From Bacteroidales bacterium (GTDB lineage: Bacteria > Bacteroidota > Bacteroidia > Bacteroidales > UBA3663), in contig JAFZBE010000044.1 of the NCBI GenBank assembly GCA_017561935.1, positions 1-64,000 on the forward strand: a stretch of 64,000 nt of DNA, given 5' to 3'. Shown here piece by piece: positions 52,849 to 61,711 of this stretch. Numbering within the stretch: position 1 is the first letter of the stretch; each line of letters begins with the position of its first letter. The notes under the pieces are model-generated. The model did not search any database and was not told the origin of the DNA. It worked only from the letters and a program-made list of their open reading frames with translations. The translations under genes and the position numbers were made by a program.

Positions 52849-53937
52849 TTATTCCCAAGCTATCTCGCCCGAGCCAAGGCAGATACGGCCATCGGGAGTG
52901 TAAATAACGCAGAACTGACCAGGAGCGACGCCGTTGGTTTTCTGGTCCATCTTGAGATAATAGCTGTCGTCGGCACGACGAGTGAGACGGCCTGAACGAA
53001 GCTCGGCAACATGACGAATCTTGAAAAGAACAGGGGCCTCATCATTCGTGACTGGAAGAATGGGGGTCTGTGTCTCGTAAGGATCCAAGGTAATCCAATG
53101 CATATCGCGCATCACAAGTTCGTCCTTCATCTGTGCTTCGGGCTGATAACCTCGACTCACATAGACGACATTCTCGTCGATATCCTTCTTAACCACAAAC
53201 CACGGGCCTCCGCTCAAATAAAGGCCCTTACGTTGACCGATGGTGTGGAACCAGAATCCCTGGTGATGGCCCAACACCTTGCCTGTCTCGATCTCGACAA
53301 TCGGTCCCTCCTTCTTGCCCAGGAAACGCTCGATGAACTCATTGTAGTTAATCTTTCCCAGGAAACAAATGCCCTGCGAATCCTTGCGATGGGCGCTAGG
53401 CAACTTGGCCTCTTCGGCAATGCGACGCACCTCTCCTTTCGCCATTCTGCCAATGGGGAAAAGACTATGTGCCACCTGTAGGCCCGTGAGCTGAGCCAGG
53501 AAATCAGTCTGGTCCTTGACGGGATCGGGCGTAGTGCCAAGCCACGACAAGCCATCCTCCTCAATCACTGTGGCATAATGACCCGTCGCGGTCTTGTCAT
53601 AAAGATGTCCTACCCGCTGATCAAAGGCCCCGAACTTGATGAGACGATTACACATCACATCGGGATTGGGCGTAAAGCCTCGCTTTACTTTGTCGATGGT
53701 ATAGGCTACAACATTGTCCCAATAGTCCTTCTGGAGATCCACGACATCATACTTCAAGCCATAGCGATGCGCCATGGCCTGAACAATCTCGAGATCCTCC
53801 TCCTGCGGACAGCTATAACCGTCATCATCCATGCCAATCTTGATATAGAAGAGGTCGGGATGATAACCCTGCTCACAAAGCAGGTGGACAGCGACACTGC
53901 TATCGACACCTCCTGATAATAAGGCTGCGATATTCAT
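52849..53937 (-). CDS. mnmA: tRNA-specific 2-thiouridylase
   Basis: A 362-residue enzyme inserting sulfur at U34 of tRNA Lys, Glu and Gln. The PP-loop ATP motif is [11 protein letters not shown]. The two catalytic cysteines lie in [13 protein letters not shown] and [14 protein letters not shown], and [16 protein letters not shown] is also conserved. The start [14 protein letters not shown] is directly preceded by a C-rich repeat array, as for aspS. It is unrelated in function to the glycosidases upstream, though the spacing would allow co-transcription. Confidence 0.95.
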   Translation of the reverse strand: MNIAALLSGGVDSSVAVHLLCEQGYHPDLFYIKIGMDDDGYSCPQEEDLEIVQAMAHRYGLKYDVVDLQKDYWDNVVAYTIDKVKRGFTPNPDVMCNRLIKFGAFDQRVGHLYDKTATGHYATVIEEDGLSWLGTTPDPVKDQTDFLAQLTGLQVAHSLFPIGRMAKGEVRRIAEEAKLPSAHRKDSQGICFLGKINYNEFIERFLGKKEGPIVEIETGKVLGHHQGFWFHTIGQRKGLYLSGGPWFVVKKDIDENVVYVSRGYQPEAQMKDELVMRDMHWITLDPYETQTPILPVTNDEAPVLFKIRHVAELRSGRLTRRADDSYYLKMDQKTNGVAPGQFCVIYTPDGRICLGSGEIAWE

Positions 53938-53939
53938 AT

Positions 53940-54021
53940 TTGAGGGTTCGAGGGGTTCGAGGGTTTGAAAGGTTCAAGGGGTTCGAAGGGTTCGAAAGGT
54001 TCGAGGGGTTTGAGGGGAGTT
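53940..54021. repeat. GGGGTTCGA array between mnmA and GH106
   Basis: About nine units of GGGGTTCGA, GGGTTTGAA, GGTTCAAGG and GGGTTCGAA run from 53942 to 54016, filling nearly the whole 89-bp gap and ending 3 bp from the mnmA start codon. Confidence 0.85.
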
Positions 54022-54026
54022 GTTTT

Positions 54027-56786
54027 TTACTTGATGGGAATCAGCTTGACGGTGGAATTCAGGCCACCAGGCATGACATCCCAGTTGCCGTAATAGCTCA
54101 CTGCGCCACCCTTGAGATTGGCGATATTGGCATTCTTGAAGATTCGCCACACAAAACCCTGACGGTCCATCTCGGCTACGTAGTTGGCTGCAAGACCTGT
54201 CACGTCAATCTCAATCGTATTGCTGCCGGCACGCAGATACTTGCCCACACTGAGCTGGAACGGAGCACAGAAGGCAATGCCCGCATCACGGCCGTTGATA
54301 TAGACATGGGCACTTTCGCGCACATCACCAAGGTCAAGGAGCACATCCTTTGAACCACTGATTGCACCAGTTGGAACATTCACCGTTGTCGAATAACGAA
54401 CAGTGCCCTTGCCCGTCTCCCAAGCTTTGCCCAATGCCGTCCATGGCTTAAGACCTTGGATGGTCTGGTTGCCGACACTTCCCCAAGTGTCGAAGTTCCT
54501 TGGTTTTAACGTCCATGTATTACTGGTCAAGTCAATGGCAGCCATATACTGACGGGGAGTGGCAGAGATTTTTGTGTATTGAGCTGTGATCTTTTGACCC
54601 TGGAATGCCGTAATCTGACGATCGGAAACGATTGTCTGAAGGATACAACTCTCCCCGCTGGCCAAACGAAGATATACCTCCGAACGACCATCCTTCTGTC
54701 GGACGGGTGTCTCATACACATTGCCCGTCAAAGGATTGAAGATATACGCACGGTGAGCTTCGGTTGCAAGCGCAACCCAACCATCGACACCCTTATCCTG
54801 CAAACTGGTGATGAAGTAATGATAACCCGTGACATTGTGACGACGGATAAACTTGAGTCCATGAAGCGCCGTTATATCCTCGGGCACAATCCTCGGATGC
54901 TGCTTCAATGCCGATACATAATCATCAGGATTGTCCACCGAGATGATGGTTGCTCCAAAGACTTTCCATTTCTCCAAACGAGTTTTGACGTTATCGGGAA
55001 GATACTTGACCTCGGGCAGAATCAATGCCTTGTAGCGCACGCCGCTTGGAGCAATGATATTACCATCGTTATCAACGCCAGTGATGTCAAGAATCATCTT
55101 ATCCGAGCAATAGTCCATGTCATAGCCAGCATTATAGATGGTATTGACGGCATGGATGAAACGCGGTGCCTTCTTGTCCATGGAATGGATATCGAACTGC
55201 AGGAGACGGCCTGGATATTCACGAATGATATCATTATATGGAAGATAGACGAGCAGGTCATTGTCGGGCTGACCATACTGCATCCACGACTGCACACGAG
55301 TTATATATTCGAAGAATGCAGGTGCATCCTGCCAGATCGTATTGATAGGTGACATCTCCATCGATGCATAGAAAAGATATCCGGGCCAGGGTGCATCCTT
55401 GGGCGAATATGTCGTACCATGGAAATAACAATGGTTAACACCTGCCACCATCATCAGGTCGAAGTCGGGTTTGCACTGGCTTAGCGATGTGCGGAAATGC
55501 TCGGTAAGCCAAGTGAAGGTCTCGGCCGACACGAACTCCTTGCCATAGAAATGCGCAGCAGAGGCTGGATATTTCAACATCGAGAGATCCGAGTCGTTCT
55601 TGCGGGTAAGCGTATCGGAACGCAGCCCTACAATTCCGAAGTCGGAAAGACCAAAACTCTCAATCTCTGGAATATCGACGGCGGCATAGAGGTCAAGCAG
55701 ATTGGCCGGACTGCCATGTGCCTGGTTACGAATCTTTGCGCCATGTGTATGAGCCCACTTGATCCAAGGGTTGGTAAACATCTTCTGGAGCAAGTCGTTC
55801 AAAGTAAGACGATAGTCGGCGATGACCTCTTCGTGAGTTCTGAATCGGACAACTTTGGTTTGCGGATAGGTACGATAGTTGATCGAGAAGTATTTCGAGT
55901 CATTATAGTTTGCATCCATGAAGACAGGAAAGAATTCTTCCAGGGCATACCCACGTCGTGCCTTGAATTCCTCGAGCATGGCAGGTGTCCAATCGGCTTC
56001 ATAGACCTCATAACTGTCGTTGAAGAATGTATGGGGATAGGACACACCGCTGGCTGCAAAGGCCTTGTCGAAACGCTTGAGATAATTCTTAACTGCTGTC
56101 GGATTGAAGTGATCCAGCACGTATCCCTCACCGCCAGGTGCAGCACGTTTGACTTGTTGGCGGGTTTTGGCGATATAATAAGCCACAAAGAGGGTATCGT
56201 ACCTATAATTGGCTAGAAATTCCTTACGTTTCTGTTCCTTCTTGATTTCTTTGGCCCGTGCCTCCACCTCAAGAATCTCGTTCAAGTTGAGATAGGCATA
56301 CACTTTCTGCAGTTGGGGGAAGTTCTTCTTCTCCTTATCTGTCAGTTCCGGCACTACATCGCCGGCATGCCAGGTAGTGAAATAGACACGTGTAGCAGCT
56401 TCGTCAACACTTACCTCCGGGCCTCCGAATGGCCAGCCAGTACCAGTGTTCATATCGATCTCAATGCCCAGACGATTGCCTTCGGCTTCAACGTGGCCAA
56501 GCATTCTCATCCATCGTGGTGACAGGAAGTCGATGTCGTTCTTCTCGTTGCCCTGCACCCCATAGATGGGAGTAATCTCGACTGCTCCAATGCCGGCCTT
56601 GGCGTATGTCTCAAGATTATACGTCAAGTTCGTGCTATCGACAGCACTGCCCATCCACCACCAACGAGTACCAGGCTTGGCCTCCTGCTTTACAACAGGC
56701 CATTCCTGGGCATTGATAACCTCGGGCAAAGCAGCAAACGTTAGGCCGAGACAAAAGGCTGAAAAGATTGTGAAATAGTTTCGCAT
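54027..56786 (-). CDS. GH106 alpha-L-rhamnosidase (exported)
   Basis: 919 residues; signal MRNYFTIFSAFCLGLTFAAL. GH106 hallmarks are KPGTRWWWMGSAVD, AGIGAVEITPIYGVQGNE, GIEIDMNTGTGWPFGGPEV and FNDSYEVYEADWTPAMLEEF. The C-terminal beta-sandwich (DVLLDLGDVRESAHVYINGR) is typical. These enzymes remove rhamnose from rhamnogalacturonan I oligosaccharides or RG-II. It is the third gene after GH28 and GH105, with gaps of 21 and 16 bp, in one operon. Confidence 0.93.
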   Translation of the reverse strand: MRNYFTIFSAFCLGLTFAALPEVINAQEWPVVKQEAKPGTRWWWMGSAVDSTNLTYNLETYAKAGIGAVEITPIYGVQGNEKNDIDFLSPRWMRMLGHVEAEGNRLGIEIDMNTGTGWPFGGPEVSVDEAATRVYFTTWHAGDVVPELTDKEKKNFPQLQKVYAYLNLNEILEVEARAKEIKKEQKRKEFLANYRYDTLFVAYYIAKTRQQVKRAAPGGEGYVLDHFNPTAVKNYLKRFDKAFAASGVSYPHTFFNDSYEVYEADWTPAMLEEFKARRGYALEEFFPVFMDANYNDSKYFSINYRTYPQTKVVRFRTHEEVIADYRLTLNDLLQKMFTNPWIKWAHTHGAKIRNQAHGSPANLLDLYAAVDIPEIESFGLSDFGIVGLRSDTLTRKNDSDLSMLKYPASAAHFYGKEFVSAETFTWLTEHFRTSLSQCKPDFDLMMVAGVNHCYFHGTTYSPKDAPWPGYLFYASMEMSPINTIWQDAPAFFEYITRVQSWMQYGQPDNDLLVYLPYNDIIREYPGRLLQFDIHSMDKKAPRFIHAVNTIYNAGYDMDYCSDKMILDITGVDNDGNIIAPSGVRYKALILPEVKYLPDNVKTRLEKWKVFGATIISVDNPDDYVSALKQHPRIVPEDITALHGLKFIRRHNVTGYHYFITSLQDKGVDGWVALATEAHRAYIFNPLTGNVYETPVRQKDGRSEVYLRLASGESCILQTIVSDRQITAFQGQKITAQYTKISATPRQYMAAIDLTSNTWTLKPRNFDTWGSVGNQTIQGLKPWTALGKAWETGKGTVRYSTTVNVPTGAISGSKDVLLDLGDVRESAHVYINGRDAGIAFCAPFQLSVGKYLRAGSNTIEIDVTGLAANYVAEMDRQGFVWRIFKNANIANLKGGAVSYYGNWDVMPGGLNSTVKLIPIK

Positions 56787-56802
56787 TTTTTCTGTAGGTT
56801 TT

Positions 56803-58005
56803 TTATTTCTTCATAGCCGCCAACTTGGCAGCACCAAGGCCCTGCTCTCCAGGCGAGAGTTTCCAAACCTCGGTAGCGGCCAGCAACCAGCAGCCTATAC
56901 CGAAATCCTCAAAGTCGAGCTTGCCATCGACAGTTACAGGCTGGCTGTCCTTAGGCTCCTTGCCCGTGCCCTGAATATAGCCGACAAAGCCACTAGGCTG
57001 CACAGCTTTCGCAAGTGCTTTCCATCCTTTTACGATGGTGGGCATAAACTCATCACGATCGAGATACCCCTTGCGCACGCCCCATGCCATGCCATAGATG
57101 AAGAGAGCCGTGCCTGAGGTCTCGGGACCGCCAAAGTTGTCGGGGTCTCCCAAGTCGCAGTTCCAATAGCCATCCTCTCGTTGGATGCCCTTTAGGGCCT
57201 TACACATGGCTATGAAATCGGCTTTGTAATCATTATAGTGGTAAGGATCGGCCACCACTTGCACCTTCTTGACAGGGGCTTCGGGCTCGTCGAGTTCATC
57301 CATCGTGCGGACATAAGCTGCCACCACCCAGCCATTGCCACGACTCCAATAGCAGTTCTTGCCATTGGGAGTGGTGTAGGGAGGATTGAAATCGTGGTCA
57401 CGCCACCAGAGTCCCTCGGCTGCATTCCACAGACCGCCATCATACTGGTTGCGGGTATATTCGTACATCTGCCACATCTTGTCCCAATACTTATGATTGC
57501 CCGTAGTACGACCAAGCTTGGCGAAAGCGGGCATGCCCATCTGAATGGCATCAATCCACCACCATCCGCTATTATCGGGGTTGTTGACGATGGCATCGAA
57601 ACAAGCTATGGCCTTGCGCAGCTTGTACGATTCTGGCTCCAGGCGATAGAGATCGACATAAGTCTGTACGCAGGCATAATTGTCGGCATCCAAACTATAG
57701 GCGCCGTAACGAGGACTCCATTTATTACCCTCGGCCATCTTCAGATTGTACTCGTAATACTCCTCAAGCGGATAGATACTATAGAGTGCACAAAGACCTT
57801 CGTGATAGACTGCACGAGTCCACAGATTGGTGGTGCGCACCTTTCCTCCTCCGAGAAAGGCATCTGCCGCATCGTATTTCTTCATAAACCAGGAGTTCAC
57901 CTTCTGGGCGAGTTTGAGCACTTCAGCACGAGAAGGAAGCGGATCTTGAGCAAAGCCTGAGAGGACAATAGCTGCCAATGTGATGGTCAAGAATAGTCTT
58001 TTCAT
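56803..58005 (-). CDS. GH105 unsaturated rhamnogalacturonyl hydrolase (second copy)
   Basis: 400 residues; signal MKRLFLTITLAAIVLSGFAQ. GH105/GH88 landmarks include DNSGWWWIDAIQMGMPAFAK, DHDFNPPYTTPNGKNCYWSR followed by GNGWVVAA, and GPETSGTALFIYGMAWGVRK. Likely removes unsaturated galacturonic acid from lyase-generated RG-I fragments. It is quite different from the GH105 at 16227, which suggests different chain positions or substrates. Middle gene of GH28-GH105-GH106. Confidence 0.9.
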   Translation of the reverse strand: MKRLFLTITLAAIVLSGFAQDPLPSRAEVLKLAQKVNSWFMKKYDAADAFLGGGKVRTTNLWTRAVYHEGLCALYSIYPLEEYYEYNLKMAEGNKWSPRYGAYSLDADNYACVQTYVDLYRLEPESYKLRKAIACFDAIVNNPDNSGWWWIDAIQMGMPAFAKLGRTTGNHKYWDKMWQMYEYTRNQYDGGLWNAAEGLWWRDHDFNPPYTTPNGKNCYWSRGNGWVVAAYVRTMDELDEPEAPVKKVQVVADPYHYNDYKADFIAMCKALKGIQREDGYWNCDLGDPDNFGGPETSGTALFIYGMAWGVRKGYLDRDEFMPTIVKGWKALAKAVQPSGFVGYIQGTGKEPKDSQPVTVDGKLDFEDFGIGCWLLAATEVWKLSPGEQGLGAAKLAAMKK

Positions 58006-58026
58006 AATAGATGTGTTAAGAATTAA

Positions 58027-59364
58027 TTACTTCTCGGTCCAAAAGACATGTCCGCCTGCATCATCGAGCTTCGGGGCCTTCTCGGGACTCTTCTCAGTAA
58101 TATTCATATTTTCGAATACGAAATTCGAGAGTTCATACTGGTCGGGCTTCAACTCGACCTCCTTATAGATGTCGCAGTCGATAGTACAGTTGCGTAATGT
58201 GATGTGATCGCTATAGGACATAGGGATATCCTTGCGGTCCTTTAAGTCGTAGAACTGTGTCCAGGGGCGAACGTAAAGCACTCGTGAGACCTGTCCAGTG
58301 ATATTCTCAACGGTAATGTATTCATAGCGCTGAGGAGTGTCGGGACGCATCTTGAGCCAAAGCAGCCGAGTAGCATGGTTGACCTTGATGCGACGTAGGA
58401 TGATATTGTGATTGAACACCGATTCCGAACCGCAGGTCAAGCAACCATGACAGAAACCATAGGTACAATCCTCAATAATCACGTTGCGGTTGACACCATT
58501 ACCCTCGCTCTTGGCCGGATCATCGGCCCAAGGGCCCTTGCCGCCCTTCATGGCGACAGCATCATCGTTCACCTCCATATAACAACCGTGTACGAGCACA
58601 TCTTCAACGACATCGAGGTCGATGGCATCGGTCGATGGTCCTTTGTGCGTATTGGGCTGAGCGAGACTGAAGATCGACACACCGACTATCTTCACGCGCG
58701 CACTATTATATATATGTGTTGTCCAAAAGGCAGAGTTCTGAAGACGAACACCCTCGATAGTCACATTCTTGGAATCGGACACATAGATTAGGCGTGGACG
58801 CTGCTCGTCTTTATTGGTACACTTGGGATTCCACTTGCGGCGGAGCCAGAACGACTGATGATACTTCAAGCCATTACCGTCGATAGTTCCCTTGCCGGTA
58901 ATGGTGAATCCATCCAGGCCTTTCACATTGATCAACGCCTCGAAATAGGTACATGTCTCACCCTCAATACGGGTCTTGGCGAGCTGATAGTCGCCAATAA
59001 AGTCCGAACCTTGAAGCGTAGCACCTTCGAGAAGATGGAGATGTGTCCCCTGTTTGAAATAAAGGCCACCCGTGAGATATGTGCCAGCTGGAACTACAAG
59101 AACACCACCACCTTCAGCAGCTATCTTGTCAATCAGATTCTGGATCTGCTGCGTATGAACAGTGCCATCGGCAAAGATGCCATAGTCGGTCAGTTTGTAC
59201 TGTTTGCCCAAGGACGCCACATCGACTGGTGTAAGCGTATGGAACCATTCTCCTACTGGAGTGCCATCTGGCCAAAGATCCACCTGCGCCTTGGCTTTGG
59301 GTTTTGCCGAAAGGGTCAATGGCAGCAGCAATGCTGCAAAAACGAGAAGAAGATAGTGTTTCAT
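58027..59364 (-). CDS. GH28 polygalacturonase / rhamnogalacturonan hydrolase
   Basis: 445 residues; signal MKHYLLLVFAALLLPLTLSA. A right-handed beta-helix with the GH28 catalytic aspartates in STDAIDLDVVEDVLVHGCYM and NDDAVAMKGGKGPWADD. They are followed by YGFCHGCLTCGSES (catalytic His region) and LRRIKVNHATRLLW. Hydrolyses galacturonic acid linkages in the pectin backbone. It is the first gene of the GH28-GH105-GH106 set; the start codon is 7 bp from a GGGGTTCGA-type array. Confidence 0.93.
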   Translation of the reverse strand: MKHYLLLVFAALLLPLTLSAKPKAKAQVDLWPDGTPVGEWFHTLTPVDVASLGKQYKLTDYGIFADGTVHTQQIQNLIDKIAAEGGGVLVVPAGTYLTGGLYFKQGTHLHLLEGATLQGSDFIGDYQLAKTRIEGETCTYFEALINVKGLDGFTITGKGTIDGNGLKYHQSFWLRRKWNPKCTNKDEQRPRLIYVSDSKNVTIEGVRLQNSAFWTTHIYNSARVKIVGVSIFSLAQPNTHKGPSTDAIDLDVVEDVLVHGCYMEVNDDAVAMKGGKGPWADDPAKSEGNGVNRNVIIEDCTYGFCHGCLTCGSESVFNHNIILRRIKVNHATRLLWLKMRPDTPQRYEYITVENITGQVSRVLYVRPWTQFYDLKDRKDIPMSYSDHITLRNCTIDCDIYKEVELKPDQYELSNFVFENMNITEKSPEKAPKLDDAGGHVFWTEK

Positions 59365-59370
59365 GTATAA

Positions 59371-59432
59371 AGGGGGTTGAGGGGTTCGAAGGGTTTGAGG
59401 GGTTTGAGGGGTTCGAGGGGGTTGAGGGGTTC
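59371..59432. repeat. GGGGTTCGA array between GH28 and thiL
   Basis: About seven units (GGGGTTGA, GGGGTTCGAA, GGGTTTGAG, GGGTTTGAG, GGGTTCGAG, GGGGTTGAG, GGGTTCAAA) fill most of the 93-bp gap, starting 7 bp from the GH28 start codon. Confidence 0.85.
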
Positions 59433-59457
59433 AAACTTATACCGACTTGAATTATTC

Positions 59458-60534
59458 CTAATCTTTTGTAAAAGCATTCCAGCCTTGTGCCTTCAGCGTC
59501 ACCTCGCTGTTACCGTCGCGAGTGATCATGGCACATCCAAGCTTTTCGTCGGTGATGTGTCCAACAAGGCGAACGCCCGATATCTGCTGTATCAATTCAT
59601 GTTGCTCCAAAGGAACAGTAAACAACAATTCATAATCTTCGCCGCCATTCATGGCCGCCGTGGTCACGTTGAGGTTGAATTCCTCGGCCTGGACTGCTGT
59701 CTGATAGTCGATAGGCAAACGATCTTCATAAATGCGGCAGCCCACGTGGCTCTGCTTACAAATATGGAGCATTTCGCTCGACAGGCCATCGCTGATGTCC
59801 ATCATGCTGGTTGGTGTAACACCCGCCTCCTGAAGAGCCTTGACAATATCCTTGCGCGCTTCGGGTTTGAGCTGGCGTTCGAGCAGATATTCGCGACCTT
59901 CAAACTTCGGTTGGAACTTGGGAGCCTCGGAGCCATCGGCGCCATTGTTACTGGAGCGACGCCACTCATTGTACTCCTGCCAGAACATCGCCTTCTCTCG
60001 TTCGAGGAGTTGCAAACCCATATAGGCAGCCCCGAGATCTCCACTCACGCAGACCAGATCATTCGGCTTGGCACCATTGCGATAGACAGGGTTCTTGGCC
60101 ACACCAATAGCCGTGATCGAAATGGCAAGGCCAGTCATCGATGCAGAAGTGTCGCCACCCACCAAATCAACCCCGTAAATCTCACAAGCCAGCTTCATGC
60201 CGGCATACAATTCGTCGAGATCCTCCACAGTGAAACGTTTCGAGATGCCTAATGACACCGTGATTTGCCGTGGAGTACCCATCATGGCATAGACATCACT
60301 GAAGTTCACGACACATGCCTTATACCCCAAGTGACGGAGCGGGCAATAGGTCAAGTCGAAATGAATGCCCTCAAGCAGAAGATCCGTGGTGACCACAGTC
60401 ATGCCTTCGTCGGGCAGGTTGTTGATCACCGCACAATCATCGCCGACTCCATAAACCGAACTTGGGTTCTTAAGCGGGAAGTTTTCAGTGAGATGACGTA
60501 TAAGGCCGAATTCGCCGTAATGACTGATTTCCAT
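59458..60534 (-). CDS. thiL: Thiamine-monophosphate kinase
   Basis: A 358-residue ATP-dependent kinase making thiamine diphosphate, the active cofactor. Conserved sites are YGVGDDCAVI (metal binding), LVGGDTSASMTGLAISITAI, DISDGLSSEML and MNGGEDYELLFTVP. It follows lpxK by 9 bp in the folK-sppA-lpxK-thiL order typical of Bacteroidales. Confidence 0.95.
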   Translation of the reverse strand: MEISHYGEFGLIRHLTENFPLKNPSSVYGVGDDCAVINNLPDEGMTVVTTDLLLEGIHFDLTYCPLRHLGYKACVVNFSDVYAMMGTPRQITVSLGISKRFTVEDLDELYAGMKLACEIYGVDLVGGDTSASMTGLAISITAIGVAKNPVYRNGAKPNDLVCVSGDLGAAYMGLQLLEREKAMFWQEYNEWRRSSNNGADGSEAPKFQPKFEGREYLLERQLKPEARKDIVKALQEAGVTPTSMMDISDGLSSEMLHICKQSHVGCRIYEDRLPIDYQTAVQAEEFNLNVTTAAMNGGEDYELLFTVPLEQHELIQQISGVRLVGHITDEKLGCAMITRDGNSEVTLKAQGWNAFTKD

Positions 60535-60543
60535 GCTTGCGTA

Positions 60544-61710
60544 TTATTTGCCAATGGTTAAATTAGCTCCTTTTACAATGCCTGCACGAGGCTTCCTGAC
60601 ATAATCGAGTACGATCTTATCGAACTTCTCGGCATGATTCTTGAGGAAATAAACCTCGGTGGGAAGATAATAGATGCGCTTGCGCAGGTCTTCATTCACA
60701 GCTGGATTGTCGACGAGGCGCGCCGCATCCTTCTCGGTTGTGATAATAACAGCTTTATTGCCACTGTCGTTCGAAACATATCCCTTGCCATTCACATCAT
60801 CCAAGCGCGCTTTGATGGTCTCGATATCCTTATCGGAGAAGTGATGGTGGTCGCCGAAATTGATGATGTCGAGAAGGCGGTAATGGGTATGCACATAGTC
60901 TTCCATGACCTTGGGGTCGGCGATACCAGCCACAATAAGCACCTCGGTCGAATGGTCGATGTCGCATTCCTCCAACGTATCGAGGTTCACGAGCATTCCG
61001 TACCGATAAGCAGAATACAAGACTGGTTGGTCCAGACGGGTAGGAATATTTGCCAGAATCTCGGTCTCCTCTTCCGCTCGCAACGCCTTCGGGCACTTCG
61101 TTACGACGAGCATATCTGCTCGTGAGATATTTGACATGGGCTCACGCAGACGTCCAGCGGGCAGCAGCATATCCTTATATAATATACGGCTATAACTGCT
61201 CAAACAGATAGTCAGGCCTGGCTTCACATATCGATGTTGCATCGCATCGTCGAGGATAATGACTTGAGGTGGAGTCTGGAGTTTCAACAATTCGTTGATT
61301 CCATGTACACGATTGGCATCGACCGCAACAATCAGGAAAGGGAATTTGCGGTAAAGCTGGTAGGGTTCGTCACCCAAGAGAGTGGCTGTTATTTTCCCGT
61401 CAGGCTCCTTTCCGGCACGGGGCATCGCCACATGATAACCTTCACTGTGCCTCTTGTAACCACGGCTCAGCACCGCAATGGGTCCATAACCATGACGATG
61501 CAACAGAGTGACCAGATATTCGGTATGTGGGGTCTTACCCGTTCCGCCTACGGCAAGATTGCCGACACAAATCACGGGCACAATGTCTTCGAACGATGTG
61601 GACTTCTTCTGCCCCCAGTCGAACATCTTGTTACGAGCCCACACTCCCAGGCCGTAAAGCCAGGAGAGTGGGGCTAGCGACAGTTGATTATTTACCTTAG
61701 GGAGATACAT
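60544..61710 (-). CDS. lpxK: Tetraacyldisaccharide 4'-kinase
   Basis: A 388-residue lipid A pathway kinase that phosphorylates the 4' position of the tetraacyl disaccharide. Walker A is VGNLAVGGTGKTP, and DDAMQHRYVKPGLTICLSSY is the conserved family block, with an N-terminal membrane-associated hydrophobic segment (LAPLSWLYGLGVWARNK). It starts 1 bp after the sppA stop. It shows that the organism makes lipid A and is Gram-negative. Confidence 0.95.
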   Translation of the reverse strand: MYLPKVNNQLSLAPLSWLYGLGVWARNKMFDWGQKKSTSFEDIVPVICVGNLAVGGTGKTPHTEYLVTLLHRHGYGPIAVLSRGYKRHSEGYHVAMPRAGKEPDGKITATLLGDEPYQLYRKFPFLIVAVDANRVHGINELLKLQTPPQVIILDDAMQHRYVKPGLTICLSSYSRILYKDMLLPAGRLREPMSNISRADMLVVTKCPKALRAEEETEILANIPTRLDQPVLYSAYRYGMLVNLDTLEECDIDHSTEVLIVAGIADPKVMEDYVHTHYRLLDIINFGDHHHFSDKDIETIKARLDDVNGKGYVSNDSGNKAVIITTEKDAARLVDNPAVNEDLRKRIYYLPTEVYFLKNHAEKFDKIVLDYVRKPRAGIVKGANLTIGK

Positions 61711-61711
61711 A

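Noticed and set aside
59129..59434. Minus-strand open frame starting with Asn-Pro-Ser/Thr repeats before GH28
   Set aside because: Its start is the GGGGTTCGA array and the rest is an out-of-frame reading of GH28.
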